The translations under genes and the position numbers were made by a program. The notes beneath the pieces were generated by a model, which saw only the letters and a program-made list of their open reading frames with translations, did no database searches and had not been told where the DNA came from. From NCBI GenBank assembly GCA_024637215.1, contig JAGXFM010000041.1, positions 1 through 46,636 of the forward strand: a stretch of 46,636 nucleotides of DNA, in the 5' to 3' direction. This DNA comes from Sulfuricurvum sp. Its GTDB lineage: Bacteria > Campylobacterota > Campylobacteria > Campylobacterales > Sulfurimonadaceae. Below, in pieces: positions 23,556 to 30,994 of the stretch (position 1 is its first letter; each line of letters begins with the position of its first letter).

Positions 23556-24735
23556 ATACCGTACTCTCAGGGGCTTTCTAGCTCTTTATGGGGTAATGAG
23601 CATCTTAATTTTAGCCCTTATGGCAACTCTCTATTACGAGTCGATGAAAGCCCAAATGCTCTCATCTCACCGACTTGCTATGCAGCTGCAATCTGAAAGT
23701 TACGTTCCTCGTCTGAAAACATGGCTCGAGAGCGGTCATGTTTTGCCCCTCTTCCCTACCGACCTCGCCTATAAAACCGCTCTTTACGGATACGATAAAG
23801 ATCTCTTAGTCGGAAATTTAAACCAAAAACATCACGATTTTAGTGAAAATATTGCACTACACAATGGATACATCCACCTCATCATCGCCCTCTCTCCTTA
23901 TGGATTAGGGGAGTATTATTTGGTATTTGAAACGCGCGATGATGAACTCTGGCGACACCAAGCCCTTACCAATTCATTGATTTTCGGATCTTTTCTCTTT
24001 TTGATCCTCGGACTCATAGGGTTTAGCCTTTCACGAATGTTTTTACGCCCCATGAATGAAGCTATTGCCCTTCTTGATAATTTCATAAAAGATACGACAC
24101 ATGAACTTAATACCCCTGTAAGTGCGATTTTAACCAATATCGAAACGTTGCACGAGTATGAGTTGCCGCCGTTGGTAGAAAAGAAGCTCAAACGGATCGA
24201 AATTGCTTCACGCACCATATCCACCCTTTATGACGATCTGACATATCTTGTTCTCAATCACGATTTAGCCGTCCATAATAGCCCGATCAATCTTACACAC
24301 CTTTTGCAAGAGCGACTAGAGTATTTCCGCCACCGCCTTGAGCAAAAAAAAATCGTTCTGGAACTTACGGTTGAACCTGATATTACTTTTATAATCGACA
24401 CGACGAAAGCAACCCGACTTGTTGACAATCTCCTCTCCAATGCCATCAAATACAATACGATGGAAGGGAGAATTCATATCTCTCTTTTAGAGGGGAGTTT
24501 ATGTATCGAAGACAACGGTATCGGTATCCCCGCTGATATGATTGAACGGGTATTTGAACGCTATACACGTGCCGATAAAAGTGTAGGAGGATTCGGTATC
24601 GGCCTAAATATCGTCGCGATGATTGCCCGTGAATATGATCTCAAAATCACTATTGCGTCCGAAGAGAAAAAAGGGACGAAGATTTGTGTAAACTGGGAAC
24701 ACAAATCCTTACAAGGATGCCAAAACAGCTTGTGA
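23518..24735 (+). CDS. Membrane sensor histidine kinase
   Basis: Partner of the preceding response regulator. With a TTG start at 23518 (AAGGA seven bases upstream) the protein has 405 residues: TM1 (about 18-40), a periplasmic domain of roughly 110 residues, TM2 (about 153-172), no clear HAMP, HisKA with the phospho-His H195 in DTTHELNTPVSAI, and HATPase_c with the N-box LVDNLLSNAIKYN, G1 EDNGIGIP and G2 GGFGIGLNIV. The ORF track places the start at 23443, deep inside the regulator gene; TTG 23518 keeps a 38-base overlap. The 3' end overlaps the convergent dacA by 27 bases. Ligand unknown. Confidence 0.9.
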   Translation: MLATSASGINFAKYRTLRGFLALYGVMSILILALMATLYYESMKAQMLSSHRLAMQLQSESYVPRLKTWLESGHVLPLFPTDLAYKTALYGYDKDLLVGNLNQKHHDFSENIALHNGYIHLIIALSPYGLGEYYLVFETRDDELWRHQALTNSLIFGSFLFLILGLIGFSLSRMFLRPMNEAIALLDNFIKDTTHELNTPVSAILTNIETLHEYELPPLVEKKLKRIEIASRTISTLYDDLTYLVLNHDLAVHNSPINLTHLLQERLEYFRHRLEQKKIVLELTVEPDITFIIDTTKATRLVDNLLSNAIKYNTMEGRIHISLLEGSLCIEDNGIGIPADMIERVFERYTRADKSVGGFGIGLNIVAMIAREYDLKITIASEEKKGTKICVNWEHKSLQGCQNSL

Positions 24736-25533
24736 GGAGATAAATACCTGTTCAAAAATCTCTTTTGCGGCTTTCCAACGGTTCTCTTTAGAATTAAGCA
24801 TCACAATCAAGCAGTCTCTCCCCTCTTTTTTGGCACGGGCGATTAAACACGGTCCTGCTTTAGAGGTATATCCTGTTTTGACTCCGACAGCGTATTCATA
24901 CTTGTTGAGAAGCTGATTGTGGGTATTGGCAACAAACTTTCGAGAGCTATTAAGTGCATAGTAGGTATGTTGATTTAAGCGGGTAATGTCGTTAAAAACA
25001 GGATTTTGGATAGCGTACTCCGCTAAAACGAGAAGATCTTGCGGTGTAGAGTGATGGTTGCCGATATCAAATCCGCAAGGATTCGTAAAAGCGCTGTTGA
25101 GCATCCCTATCTTTGCAGCTTTTGCGTTCATCATCTTATTGAAATTTTCGACCGACCCTCCAATGGATATCGCAACCGCCATTGCGGCATCGTTATCCGA
25201 TTTGATCAAAGCCGCTCTAATGAGATCGCCCAATAAAAAGATTTCCCCCTCTTTATAGCCTGCTTTGGTAGGTTCTACCTGAAGCATCTCTTTCGAAATA
25301 ACGACAAGACGGGTTAATTCTCCCTCTTCAATAGCTAAAATGGCCGTCATAATTTTGGTTAAACTCGCCGGTTTAACTTCACGCAACGCCTCTTTTGAAT
25401 AGAGTATCTCATTGTTTTTAAGATTTTTGACCAATAATGCTTCCACATTCAACTTATCAAGTTTTTCAGAATCGATTTCGGCATGAAGTGAGAGGATGGA
25501 GAGAAGAAAAAAGAAAATGAACGATTTGAACAT
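24709..25533 (-). CDS. dacA: D-alanyl-D-alanine carboxypeptidase (PBP5/6 family)
   Basis: Trims the terminal D-Ala from peptidoglycan pentapeptides in the periplasm. The 274-residue protein has a signal peptide (MFKSFIFFFLLSILSLHAE) and the serine-peptidase S11 triad: SLTK (SxxK, near residue 57), SDN (KSDNDAAMAV) and KTG (GVKTGYTSKAGP). It ends soon after the transpeptidase fold, so it lacks the C-terminal beta domain and amphipathic anchor of E. coli PBP5, and should be a short, possibly soluble form. The ATG at 25533 has AAAGGG upstream; the ORF-track start 18 codons earlier gives no signal peptide. The gene tail overlaps the kinase gene on the other strand. Confidence 0.9.
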   Translation of the reverse strand: MFKSFIFFFLLSILSLHAEIDSEKLDKLNVEALLVKNLKNNEILYSKEALREVKPASLTKIMTAILAIEEGELTRLVVISKEMLQVEPTKAGYKEGEIFLLGDLIRAALIKSDNDAAMAVAISIGGSVENFNKMMNAKAAKIGMLNSAFTNPCGFDIGNHHSTPQDLLVLAEYAIQNPVFNDITRLNQHTYYALNSSRKFVANTHNQLLNKYEYAVGVKTGYTSKAGPCLIARAKKEGRDCLIVMLNSKENRWKAAKEIFEQVFISSQAVLASL

Positions 25534-25653
25534 CCCGACCCTTTGTTGTAATAGTTTATTATTGCTAAAAACAGTAAATATAACCACACATTACCCGATA
25601 AATCGGATCATTTTAAGAGGATGGGAACAACTGAAACGTATAAATGGAAAGTA

Positions 25654-25673
25654 TCCTCCGCCTATGCGGAGGA
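25654..25673 (-). terminator. Perfect hairpin after the cytochrome c553 gene
   Basis: TCCTCCGC-ATAG-GCGGAGGA on the minus strand, 8-bp GC-rich stem, then TACTTTCCATTTATA. It lies 13 bases beyond the cytochrome stop and before dacA. Probably an intrinsic terminator with a poor U-tract. Confidence 0.6.
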
Positions 25674-25685
25674 AAGGGAGAAAAA

Positions 25686-25979
25686 TTATTTTAGCCCCGC
25701 AATATGATCCGAAAGGGTTTTCATATCGCTATCGCTGAGCGTTGCCATTTGCCCTTTCATAATGGCACCCATCCCTTTGGTATTACGCGTTCCCGCTTTA
25801 TACCCTTTTAGTGCCTCGAGTGTTTTTGCAGAACTCCATCCTGAAATTACTTCTGATTTACCTAAAGCCGCTTTTTCACCTTTCATACCGTGACAGGCCG
25901 CACATTTTTGATACAAAACACCACCATCCGCGGCACTCAACAGAACACTCAAACCCAATATTGCAAGTAACATTTTCAT
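25686..25979 (-). CDS. Class I cytochrome c (c553-like), periplasmic
   Basis: A 97-residue single-heme electron carrier. Signal peptide MKMLLAILGLSVLLSAA, then GVLYQKCAACHGMKGEKAALG with the heme-binding CAACH, and GMGAIMKGQMATLSDSDMKTLSDHIAGL with the distal Met ligand and the C-terminal helix that packs against the N-terminal one. Size and motif layout match the c553 of Campylobacterota, which feeds terminal oxidases and cytochrome c peroxidase. Located 28 bases after the gene for a small heme-less periplasmic protein and probably co-transcribed with it. Confidence 0.92.
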   Translation of the reverse strand: MKMLLAILGLSVLLSAADGGVLYQKCAACHGMKGEKAALGKSEVISGWSSAKTLEALKGYKAGTRNTKGMGAIMKGQMATLSDSDMKTLSDHIAGLK

Positions 25980-26007
25980 AGTAGATCCTTTTATCTTATT
26001 TTATTTT

Positions 26008-26343
26008 TTAACCGCAACTCGGAACATTGCCGCTATCCGAACCGTACTCTTTAGCAAAATCTCCAATATCTTGAAGCTTATCGCCCATCGAAGGATTCGT
26101 TAAAACAGGTACCGCATTCGGGAAACGTTCTCCATACTCTTGGATAAAACCTTTAGCATTATCGGCGAAAAGTTCTTCCCACTCTGCCACCGTATGCTCT
26201 GCGGCAAATTTGGTCCCGTTCATATTGAACTTCGCTTTAAGTGTTTTCAAGTAGACTTTTTGACCTGCTTTAGCATCCGCTGATGCTACCGAGGCACTTA
26301 GGGCTACGACCAATACCAATGAAAGTAACTTATTCATTTTCAA
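26008..26343 (-). CDS. Small periplasmic protein, cytochrome-associated, without heme motif
   Basis: A 111-residue secreted protein: signal peptide MKMNKLLSLVLVVALSASVASA, then ADAKAGQKVYLKTLKAKFNMNGTKFAAEHTVAEWEELF and a C-terminal GSDSGNVPSCG. The N-terminal AGQKVYLK and the overall size recall class I cytochromes c, but the CXXCH is absent and the only cysteine is next to the C-terminus. I recall similar heme-less proteins in other Campylobacterota. AAGGAG precedes the ATG. Upstream are a TATACT box and a tandem ATTGTGAA repeat, so this gene and cytochrome c553 seem to form a regulated pair. Function unknown; an electron-transfer or heme-chaperone partner role is only a guess. Confidence 0.75.
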   Translation of the reverse strand: MKMNKLLSLVLVVALSASVASADAKAGQKVYLKTLKAKFNMNGTKFAAEHTVAEWEELFADNAKGFIQEYGERFPNAVPVLTNPSMGDKLQDIGDFAKEYGSDSGNVPSCG

Positions 26344-26391
26344 CTCCTTCTTAAAAGAGTTTCTCTTACGAGATTCTCTTTGGATGAGAGG

Positions 26392-26397
26392 AGTATA
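26392..26397 (-). promoter_or_regulatory. -10 box of the heme-less protein/cytochrome c553 pair
   Basis: TATACT on the minus strand in GTTTTATACTCC. The tandem ATTGTGAA repeat (26405-26423 on plus) occupies the position of the -35 element. The leader holds a second tandem motif, GAGTTTCTC-TTAC-GAGATTCTC (26357-26378). Confidence 0.5.
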
Positions 26398-26404
26398 AAA
26401 CGTT

Positions 26405-26423
26405 ATTGTGAAGCGATTGTGAA
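26405..26423 (-). promoter_or_regulatory. Tandem 8-bp direct repeat with 11-bp period (operator candidate)
   Basis: ATTGTGAA-GCG-ATTGTGAA on the plus strand (TTCACAAT-CGC-TTCACAAT toward the gene). The period of one helical turn directly upstream of a -10 box resembles the tandem half-sites bound by OmpR/PhoB-family activators. Confidence 0.5.
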
Positions 26424-26430
26424 AGAGGAT

Positions 26431-26652
26431 TTAGAGGTTTTGAAGGCGATCAATCAAATCGCCGACTTGTTTTTCTTGTTCATACAAAGCAAGACTTTTA
26501 CGGACATACGCTTGGAGAAGAAGTTTAATATCATTGTTTCCCTCAACGTGAAAATCTTGTTTCATTTGAGCCATTAAAAAATGGGCAAAATCTTCCTCTA
26601 CATCAATGTCGTAACGTTTGGCATTGAGGGTGAGGGTTACTTTGGTTTTCAT
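26431..26652 (-). CDS. Small protein of unknown function (73 residues), ZapA-like layout
   Basis: A short soluble protein: a beta-hairpin-like N-terminus (KTKVTLTLNAKRYDIDVEED) followed by helices ending in SLALYEQEKQVGDLIDRLQNL. This layout, strand pair then long helix, vaguely recalls ZapA, the FtsZ-ring cross-linker, but no diagnostic motif is present and I do not assign it. It starts inside the stop of the upstream coiled-coil gene (ATGA), so the two proteins are made together and may interact. Confidence 0.6.
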   Translation of the reverse strand: MKTKVTLTLNAKRYDIDVEEDFAHFLMAQMKQDFHVEGNNDIKLLLQAYVRKSLALYEQEKQVGDLIDRLQNL

Positions 26653-26921
26653 CCAAGCAAGCTTTCAATTTTAGAAACGATCGTCTCAATCTCGGCATCT
26701 TTGGCGGAGAGTTCATCACTGTACATTTTAATCTCTTCATCTTTCGAAGCGAGGGCACCATGAAGACGCTGAATCTCTGCATCTTTGTCTTGTTCATTAC
26801 CGCGTATTGAAGCGCTTTCACTTCGAAGGGTTTCGATTTCTCCTTTAAGTGCAACTTGTTTTTCAAGTAAATCAGTAACGAGTGTGGTTAGTTTTTCCAA
26901 TGGTGTAGGATTAAATAGCAT
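26649..26921 (-). CDS. Small coiled-coil protein (90 residues), function unknown
   Basis: Almost entirely helical with heptad periodicity from about residue 10 to the end: LEKQVALKGEIETLRSESAS, then AEIQRLHGALASKDEEIKMY and AKDAEIETIVSKIESLL. Rich in Glu/Lys, no cysteine, no membrane segment. It may form a parallel dimer. AAGG lies at suitable distance from the ATG. Overlaps the next gene by four bases. A ZapB-like or other divisome/scaffold role is conceivable, given size and shape, but unsupported. Confidence 0.65.
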   Translation of the reverse strand: MLFNPTPLEKLTTLVTDLLEKQVALKGEIETLRSESASIRGNEQDKDAEIQRLHGALASKDEEIKMYSDELSAKDAEIETIVSKIESLLG

Positions 26922-27002
26922 GATTAACCTTGCGTGATAGAGTCTTTATACTAATTTTAACATAAATTCTTAATGGCTTTCCCTTTTACCGCTATTTCCC
27001 TG

Positions 27003-27008
27003 TATAAT
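27003..27008 (+). promoter_or_regulatory. -10 box of the PAS histidine kinase gene
   Basis: TATAAT in CCCTGTATAATCTAGC, 66-72 bases before the start; the long leader is AT-rich and has no evident structure. Confidence 0.5.
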
Positions 27009-27074
27009 CTAGCATTTTATATTTTAGCTTTTTAATGAGTACAGCATATAACAACAAATCCTGGAGAAATGTTC

Positions 27075-29411
27075 ATGAATGATGTGGATTTGAAAAACGC
27101 ATTAGAACGGATAGCTATTCTTGAAATACAGCTTTCTGAGTATCAGCAGATCGAAACAAAGTTGCGTGAAAACGAAGAGAAATTTCGTCTTCTTGTTGAA
27201 TCGACAAGTGACTGGATATGGGAAGTTGACGCTTATGGAAACTATACCTACGTCAGCCCACAAGTCGAAATGCTACTGGGGTACTCTCCTGAGGAAGTCG
27301 TGGGTAAATCGCCGTTTAACTTCATCCCCTCCGAAGAGATTCAGCACATCGGCAGCGAATTTAAAAAATGCATTGAAAATCGTTTACCGATTATTGCCCT
27401 TAGAAATACCAATATCTGCAAGGACGGCACTCTGAAAATTTTGGAGACGAACGGAGTCCCATTTTTCGATAAAAAAGGGGACTTTGCAGGCTACCGAGGG
27501 ATAGACCGCGATATAACCGAACGTATAGTGACAGAAACTATGTTGAAACAAGAACGAGATTTTTCCAATCGACTGGTAGAAACTGCGCCACTTATCATTG
27601 TGATACTGAATCCAGAGGGTAAGATTATCCGCTTTAATAACTACATGGAGAGCGTGTCAGGTTACTCTTTGAAGGAGATAGAAGGGGAAGATTGGTTCAA
27701 TACATTTCTTCCGGAATCTCAGAGAGAAGAAATGAAAAAAATATTTATGACGGCCATCGACGATATCCAAACAAATGGCAATGTAAATCCAATTCTTACA
27801 AAAGACGGCAGTCAAAAACTGATTGAATGGTATGATAGAACATTGAAGGATATAGCAGGCAATACGGTTGGTCTCCTTTCTATAGGGCTGGACGTTACCG
27901 ACCGCAAGGAAGACGAGGAAAAACTAAAACTCTTTCGACTGCTGTTGGATCACTCCAGTGATGCTATCGAAATAATAGAACCCTCTACCATGCGTTTTTT
28001 GGATATCAATGAAACTGAATGTAAAACATTGGGCTACACAAAAGAAGAGCTCCTCTCTATGAGTGTTTTTGACATTGATCCGATGTTAACCTCTGATGCA
28101 ATGGAAGAGATAAACCATCAGCTTCTTCAAAAAGAGAGCTTACAAACCGAACGTATACATCGCCGTAAAGATGGCTCAATATTCCCCGTGGAAGTCAACA
28201 TAACCCTTGTCAAACATGATAAATCCTACATGCTGGGTATCGCACGTGACATTACCGAACGCAAAATGGCAGAACAATCACTGCGTGAGAGTGAGGAAAA
28301 ATTCCACAGTATCACCGCTTCCGCTCAAGATGCTATTATAATGATGGATGATGAGGGGAAGATTACCTATTGGAACGGGGCAGCTGAAAAAATATTCGGT
28401 TATTTAGAAAATGAAGTCATAGGATGGTCGTTACATGATCTGCTTACACCGGAGCGGTTTCTAGCTGCCCACCACATTGGTTTCGAACATTTCAAAAAAA
28501 CCGGAGAAGGTGCGGCTATCGGAAAGACGGTTGAACTGGCCGCTTTGAAAAAAGATGGGACGGAATTTCCTATAGAACTGTCGCTTTCAACCCTCCTCAA
28601 AAACGGTCGATGGAGTGCTATCGGCATACTTCGCGATATCACGGATCGCAAAAAAATGGAAAAAGAGATCAAAGATAAAGATGAAATGATGCTTGCACAA
28701 TCAAAGCAAGCGGCTATGGGGGATATGATCGCAATGATCGCCCACCAATGGCGGCAACCTCTTGCCATAATGGGGATGGATATTAACAACCTTATTATGT
28801 CTATTGGATTCGAGGAGGAGATAACCACCGATTATCTTGTAAAGCTCTCAGAAGCACTTAACAAACAAGTGCAGCAACTCTCTACGACGATTGACAATTT
28901 TAGAAACTTTTTCATGCCGAATCAATCCAAGATACAAATCACGCCGGAAGAGATTTTAAATAATACCCTTAACATCATCGGTTCAAGTTGTGAGAACAAT
29001 AATATTGCCCTAACCATTCAGAATAGTTCCAAAAGCTCTTTATTTATTAACAAAAGTTCCTTGATACAGGTTTTGCTCAATCTTTTGGGGAATGCAAAAG
29101 ATATACTTTTAGCCAACAAAGTTGCAGACGCTGCCATCACAGTAACCGTTACAGAGACAAATGAGGTCATTACAATCTCCATCTGTGACAATGCGGGGGG
29201 AATACCCGAATCCATTATGAACAAAATCGGTCAACCCTATTTTACAACCAAACAGGAGTTCAACGGCACCGGATTAGGTTTATACATCTCTCGAAGCATT
29301 ATCGAAAAACATCTTTTCGGAACGTTGACATGGCACAACGAAGAGAATGGTGCCTGTTTTGTAATTACCCTTAAGATAAAACCAGATAAAGAAGAAGTGA
29401 CGCCGGAATAA
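27075..29411 (+). CDS. Soluble multi-PAS sensor histidine kinase
   Basis: About 778 residues, no membrane segment, so a cytoplasmic sensor. Order (numbering from ATG 27069): short coiled coil (1-35), PAS1 (about 38-155), PAS2 (160-280), PAS3 (288-400), PAS4 (408-530), each ending in a DITERK/DVTDRK-type PAC signature, then a histidine-kinase core with H559 in MIAHQWRQPLAIM and HATPase_c with LLNLLGNAKDILL, DNAGGIP and GTGLGLYISRSI. The HQWRQPL H-box subgroup is abundant in Campylobacterota. I prefer ATG 27075, since GGAG is only two bases from ATG 27069. No response regulator is adjacent, so it is an orphan. PAS cofactors (heme, flavin) cannot be told from sequence. Confidence 0.93.
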   Translation: MNDVDLKNALERIAILEIQLSEYQQIETKLRENEEKFRLLVESTSDWIWEVDAYGNYTYVSPQVEMLLGYSPEEVVGKSPFNFIPSEEIQHIGSEFKKCIENRLPIIALRNTNICKDGTLKILETNGVPFFDKKGDFAGYRGIDRDITERIVTETMLKQERDFSNRLVETAPLIIVILNPEGKIIRFNNYMESVSGYSLKEIEGEDWFNTFLPESQREEMKKIFMTAIDDIQTNGNVNPILTKDGSQKLIEWYDRTLKDIAGNTVGLLSIGLDVTDRKEDEEKLKLFRLLLDHSSDAIEIIEPSTMRFLDINETECKTLGYTKEELLSMSVFDIDPMLTSDAMEEINHQLLQKESLQTERIHRRKDGSIFPVEVNITLVKHDKSYMLGIARDITERKMAEQSLRESEEKFHSITASAQDAIIMMDDEGKITYWNGAAEKIFGYLENEVIGWSLHDLLTPERFLAAHHIGFEHFKKTGEGAAIGKTVELAALKKDGTEFPIELSLSTLLKNGRWSAIGILRDITDRKKMEKEIKDKDEMMLAQSKQAAMGDMIAMIAHQWRQPLAIMGMDINNLIMSIGFEEEITTDYLVKLSEALNKQVQQLSTTIDNFRNFFMPNQSKIQITPEEILNNTLNIIGSSCENNNIALTIQNSSKSSLFINKSSLIQVLLNLLGNAKDILLANKVADAAITVTVTETNEVITISICDNAGGIPESIMNKIGQPYFTTKQEFNGTGLGLYISRSIIEKHLFGTLTWHNEENGACFVITLKIKPDKEEVTPE

Positions 29412-29441
29412 AAAGGATACACTAGGCAACATAATCCTTTT
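29411..29441 (+). terminator. Possible terminator of the PAS kinase gene
   Basis: AAAAGGAT (29411-29418) pairs perfectly with ATCCTTTT (29434-29441) across a 15-base loop directly after the stop codon. The stem ends in a T-run but is AT-rich with a large loop, so efficiency is doubtful. Confidence 0.4.
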
Positions 29442-29529
29442 AAGTTTGATACGAGATACCCATTCTTTCAAGAAACAAGGTAAAATTCTAAGCGTTCACG
29501 ATACTTTTACATAAAGAATATTACTATTT

Positions 29530-30990
29530 ATGCTTTTTAACTCCTATATTTTTATCTTTGCTTTTTTGCCTATTATGCTGATTGGCTATTTTTTACTTTT
29601 ACGGCAAAGAGTAATTTTTGGTTCAAAGCTCTGGTTAGTAGGGGGAAGCCTTTTCTTCTACGGCTACTGGAGTGTTATTTATATTCCATTGTTGTTGGGA
29701 AGTATCTTCGTCAATTTCTTTGTTGGATCGGCACTTTCGGATAAATATTCATTGAAAATATCCAAAAAAACATTTCTCATCTTTGGGATACTCTTTAACA
29801 TTGCCCTTCTCGGTTTTTTTAAGTACACAGACTTTTTTTTAGAAAACTTTAACGGTATTTTTGCGGCAAACATTCCCCTACCACATATCGTATTACCCCT
29901 CGGGATCAGTTTTTTCACGTTTACCCAAATAGCCTTTTTGGTTGATGCCTATAAAAATGAAGTAAAAGAGTATAACCTCTTGCACTATATGCTTTTCGTC
30001 ACCTACTTCCCGCACCTTTTAGCCGGTCCGATCTTGCATCACAAAGAGATGATGCCGCAATTTGCCAATAAGTGGAATTTCGCGGTTAAATGGCGGAATA
30101 TCATTATCGGTCTTTTTCTTTTTTCAATCGGATTATTCAAAAAAGTGGTAATCGCCGATACGTTTGCACAGTGGGCGAATGCAGGGTTTGATACCTCTGT
30201 AGTTCTCAATTTTTTCGAAGCATGGGCAACCAGCCTGAGCTATACCCTTCAGTTGTATTTTGACTTCAGCGGGTATGTCGATATGGCTATCGGTATGAGT
30301 CTAATGTTTAATATTCGTCTCCCTATCAACTTTAACTCCCCCTACAAAGCAAAAGATATTCAAGATTTTTGGAGACGATGGCATATTACCCTTTCACGCT
30401 TTTTGAGAGACTACATCTATATCCCCTTGGGAGGAAATAAAGTTTCACGAAACAGAAACTATTTAAACCTTTTTAGTGTCTTTTTTATTGGCGGTATATG
30501 GCATGGGGCATCTTGGATGTTTGTCTTATGGGGAGCATTACATGGAATCGCTATCGTTATTCACCGAATATGGAAAGATCTCGGTTTTAAAATGTGGGGA
30601 TGGCTTGGATGGCTTATCACCTTCAATTTTGTCAACATAGCTTGGGTTTTCTTTAGAGCCGAAAGCTGGGAGTCAGCTAAAAAAGTGCTCGTCGGTATGA
30701 TGGGTTTGAACGGGGTGATGCTTCCGAACGCTCTCGCGAACAAACTAGTATTTTTAGAAGCGTACGGCATCCAATTCGGTTCTTGGCTAATGGCTACTAA
30801 TATGACAGGGATCACTGATCCGCTCTTTTTACTCTTTTTCATCAGTTTTGTTGTGTGGTCACAAAACTCTACCTATTTTAGTTCGACGATGAAAACAGAT
30901 AGGATCCATCAAATCATCATCTCATTGATGTTATTTGCAGGGATAATCATGCTTGAACGCCATAGTGAATTTCTATATTTTAGGTTTTAA
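29530..30990 (+). CDS. MBOAT-family membrane O-acyltransferase (AlgI-like)
   Basis: A 486-residue polytopic protein with about ten hydrophobic segments that transfers acyl groups, usually acetyl, to an exported polysaccharide or peptidoglycan. AlgI/PatA-group motifs: LPLGISFFTFTQIAFLVDAY, YFPHLLAGPILH, LYFDFSGYVDMAIG, DFWRRWHITLSRFLRDYIYIPLGGN and the catalytic His in GGIWHGASWMFVLWGALHG. The next gene, four bases on, encodes a single-pass SGNH-like protein, the usual periplasmic partner that completes transfer. TAAAAT at 29481-29486 may be the -10. Neither polysaccharide synthesis nor alginate genes are nearby, so the acceptor is unknown. Confidence 0.93.
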   Translation: MLFNSYIFIFAFLPIMLIGYFLLLRQRVIFGSKLWLVGGSLFFYGYWSVIYIPLLLGSIFVNFFVGSALSDKYSLKISKKTFLIFGILFNIALLGFFKYTDFFLENFNGIFAANIPLPHIVLPLGISFFTFTQIAFLVDAYKNEVKEYNLLHYMLFVTYFPHLLAGPILHHKEMMPQFANKWNFAVKWRNIIIGLFLFSIGLFKKVVIADTFAQWANAGFDTSVVLNFFEAWATSLSYTLQLYFDFSGYVDMAIGMSLMFNIRLPINFNSPYKAKDIQDFWRRWHITLSRFLRDYIYIPLGGNKVSRNRNYLNLFSVFFIGGIWHGASWMFVLWGALHGIAIVIHRIWKDLGFKMWGWLGWLITFNFVNIAWVFFRAESWESAKKVLVGMMGLNGVMLPNALANKLVFLEAYGIQFGSWLMATNMTGITDPLFLLFFISFVVWSQNSTYFSSTMKTDRIHQIIISLMLFAGIIMLERHSEFLYFRF

Positions 30991-30994
30991 TAAA

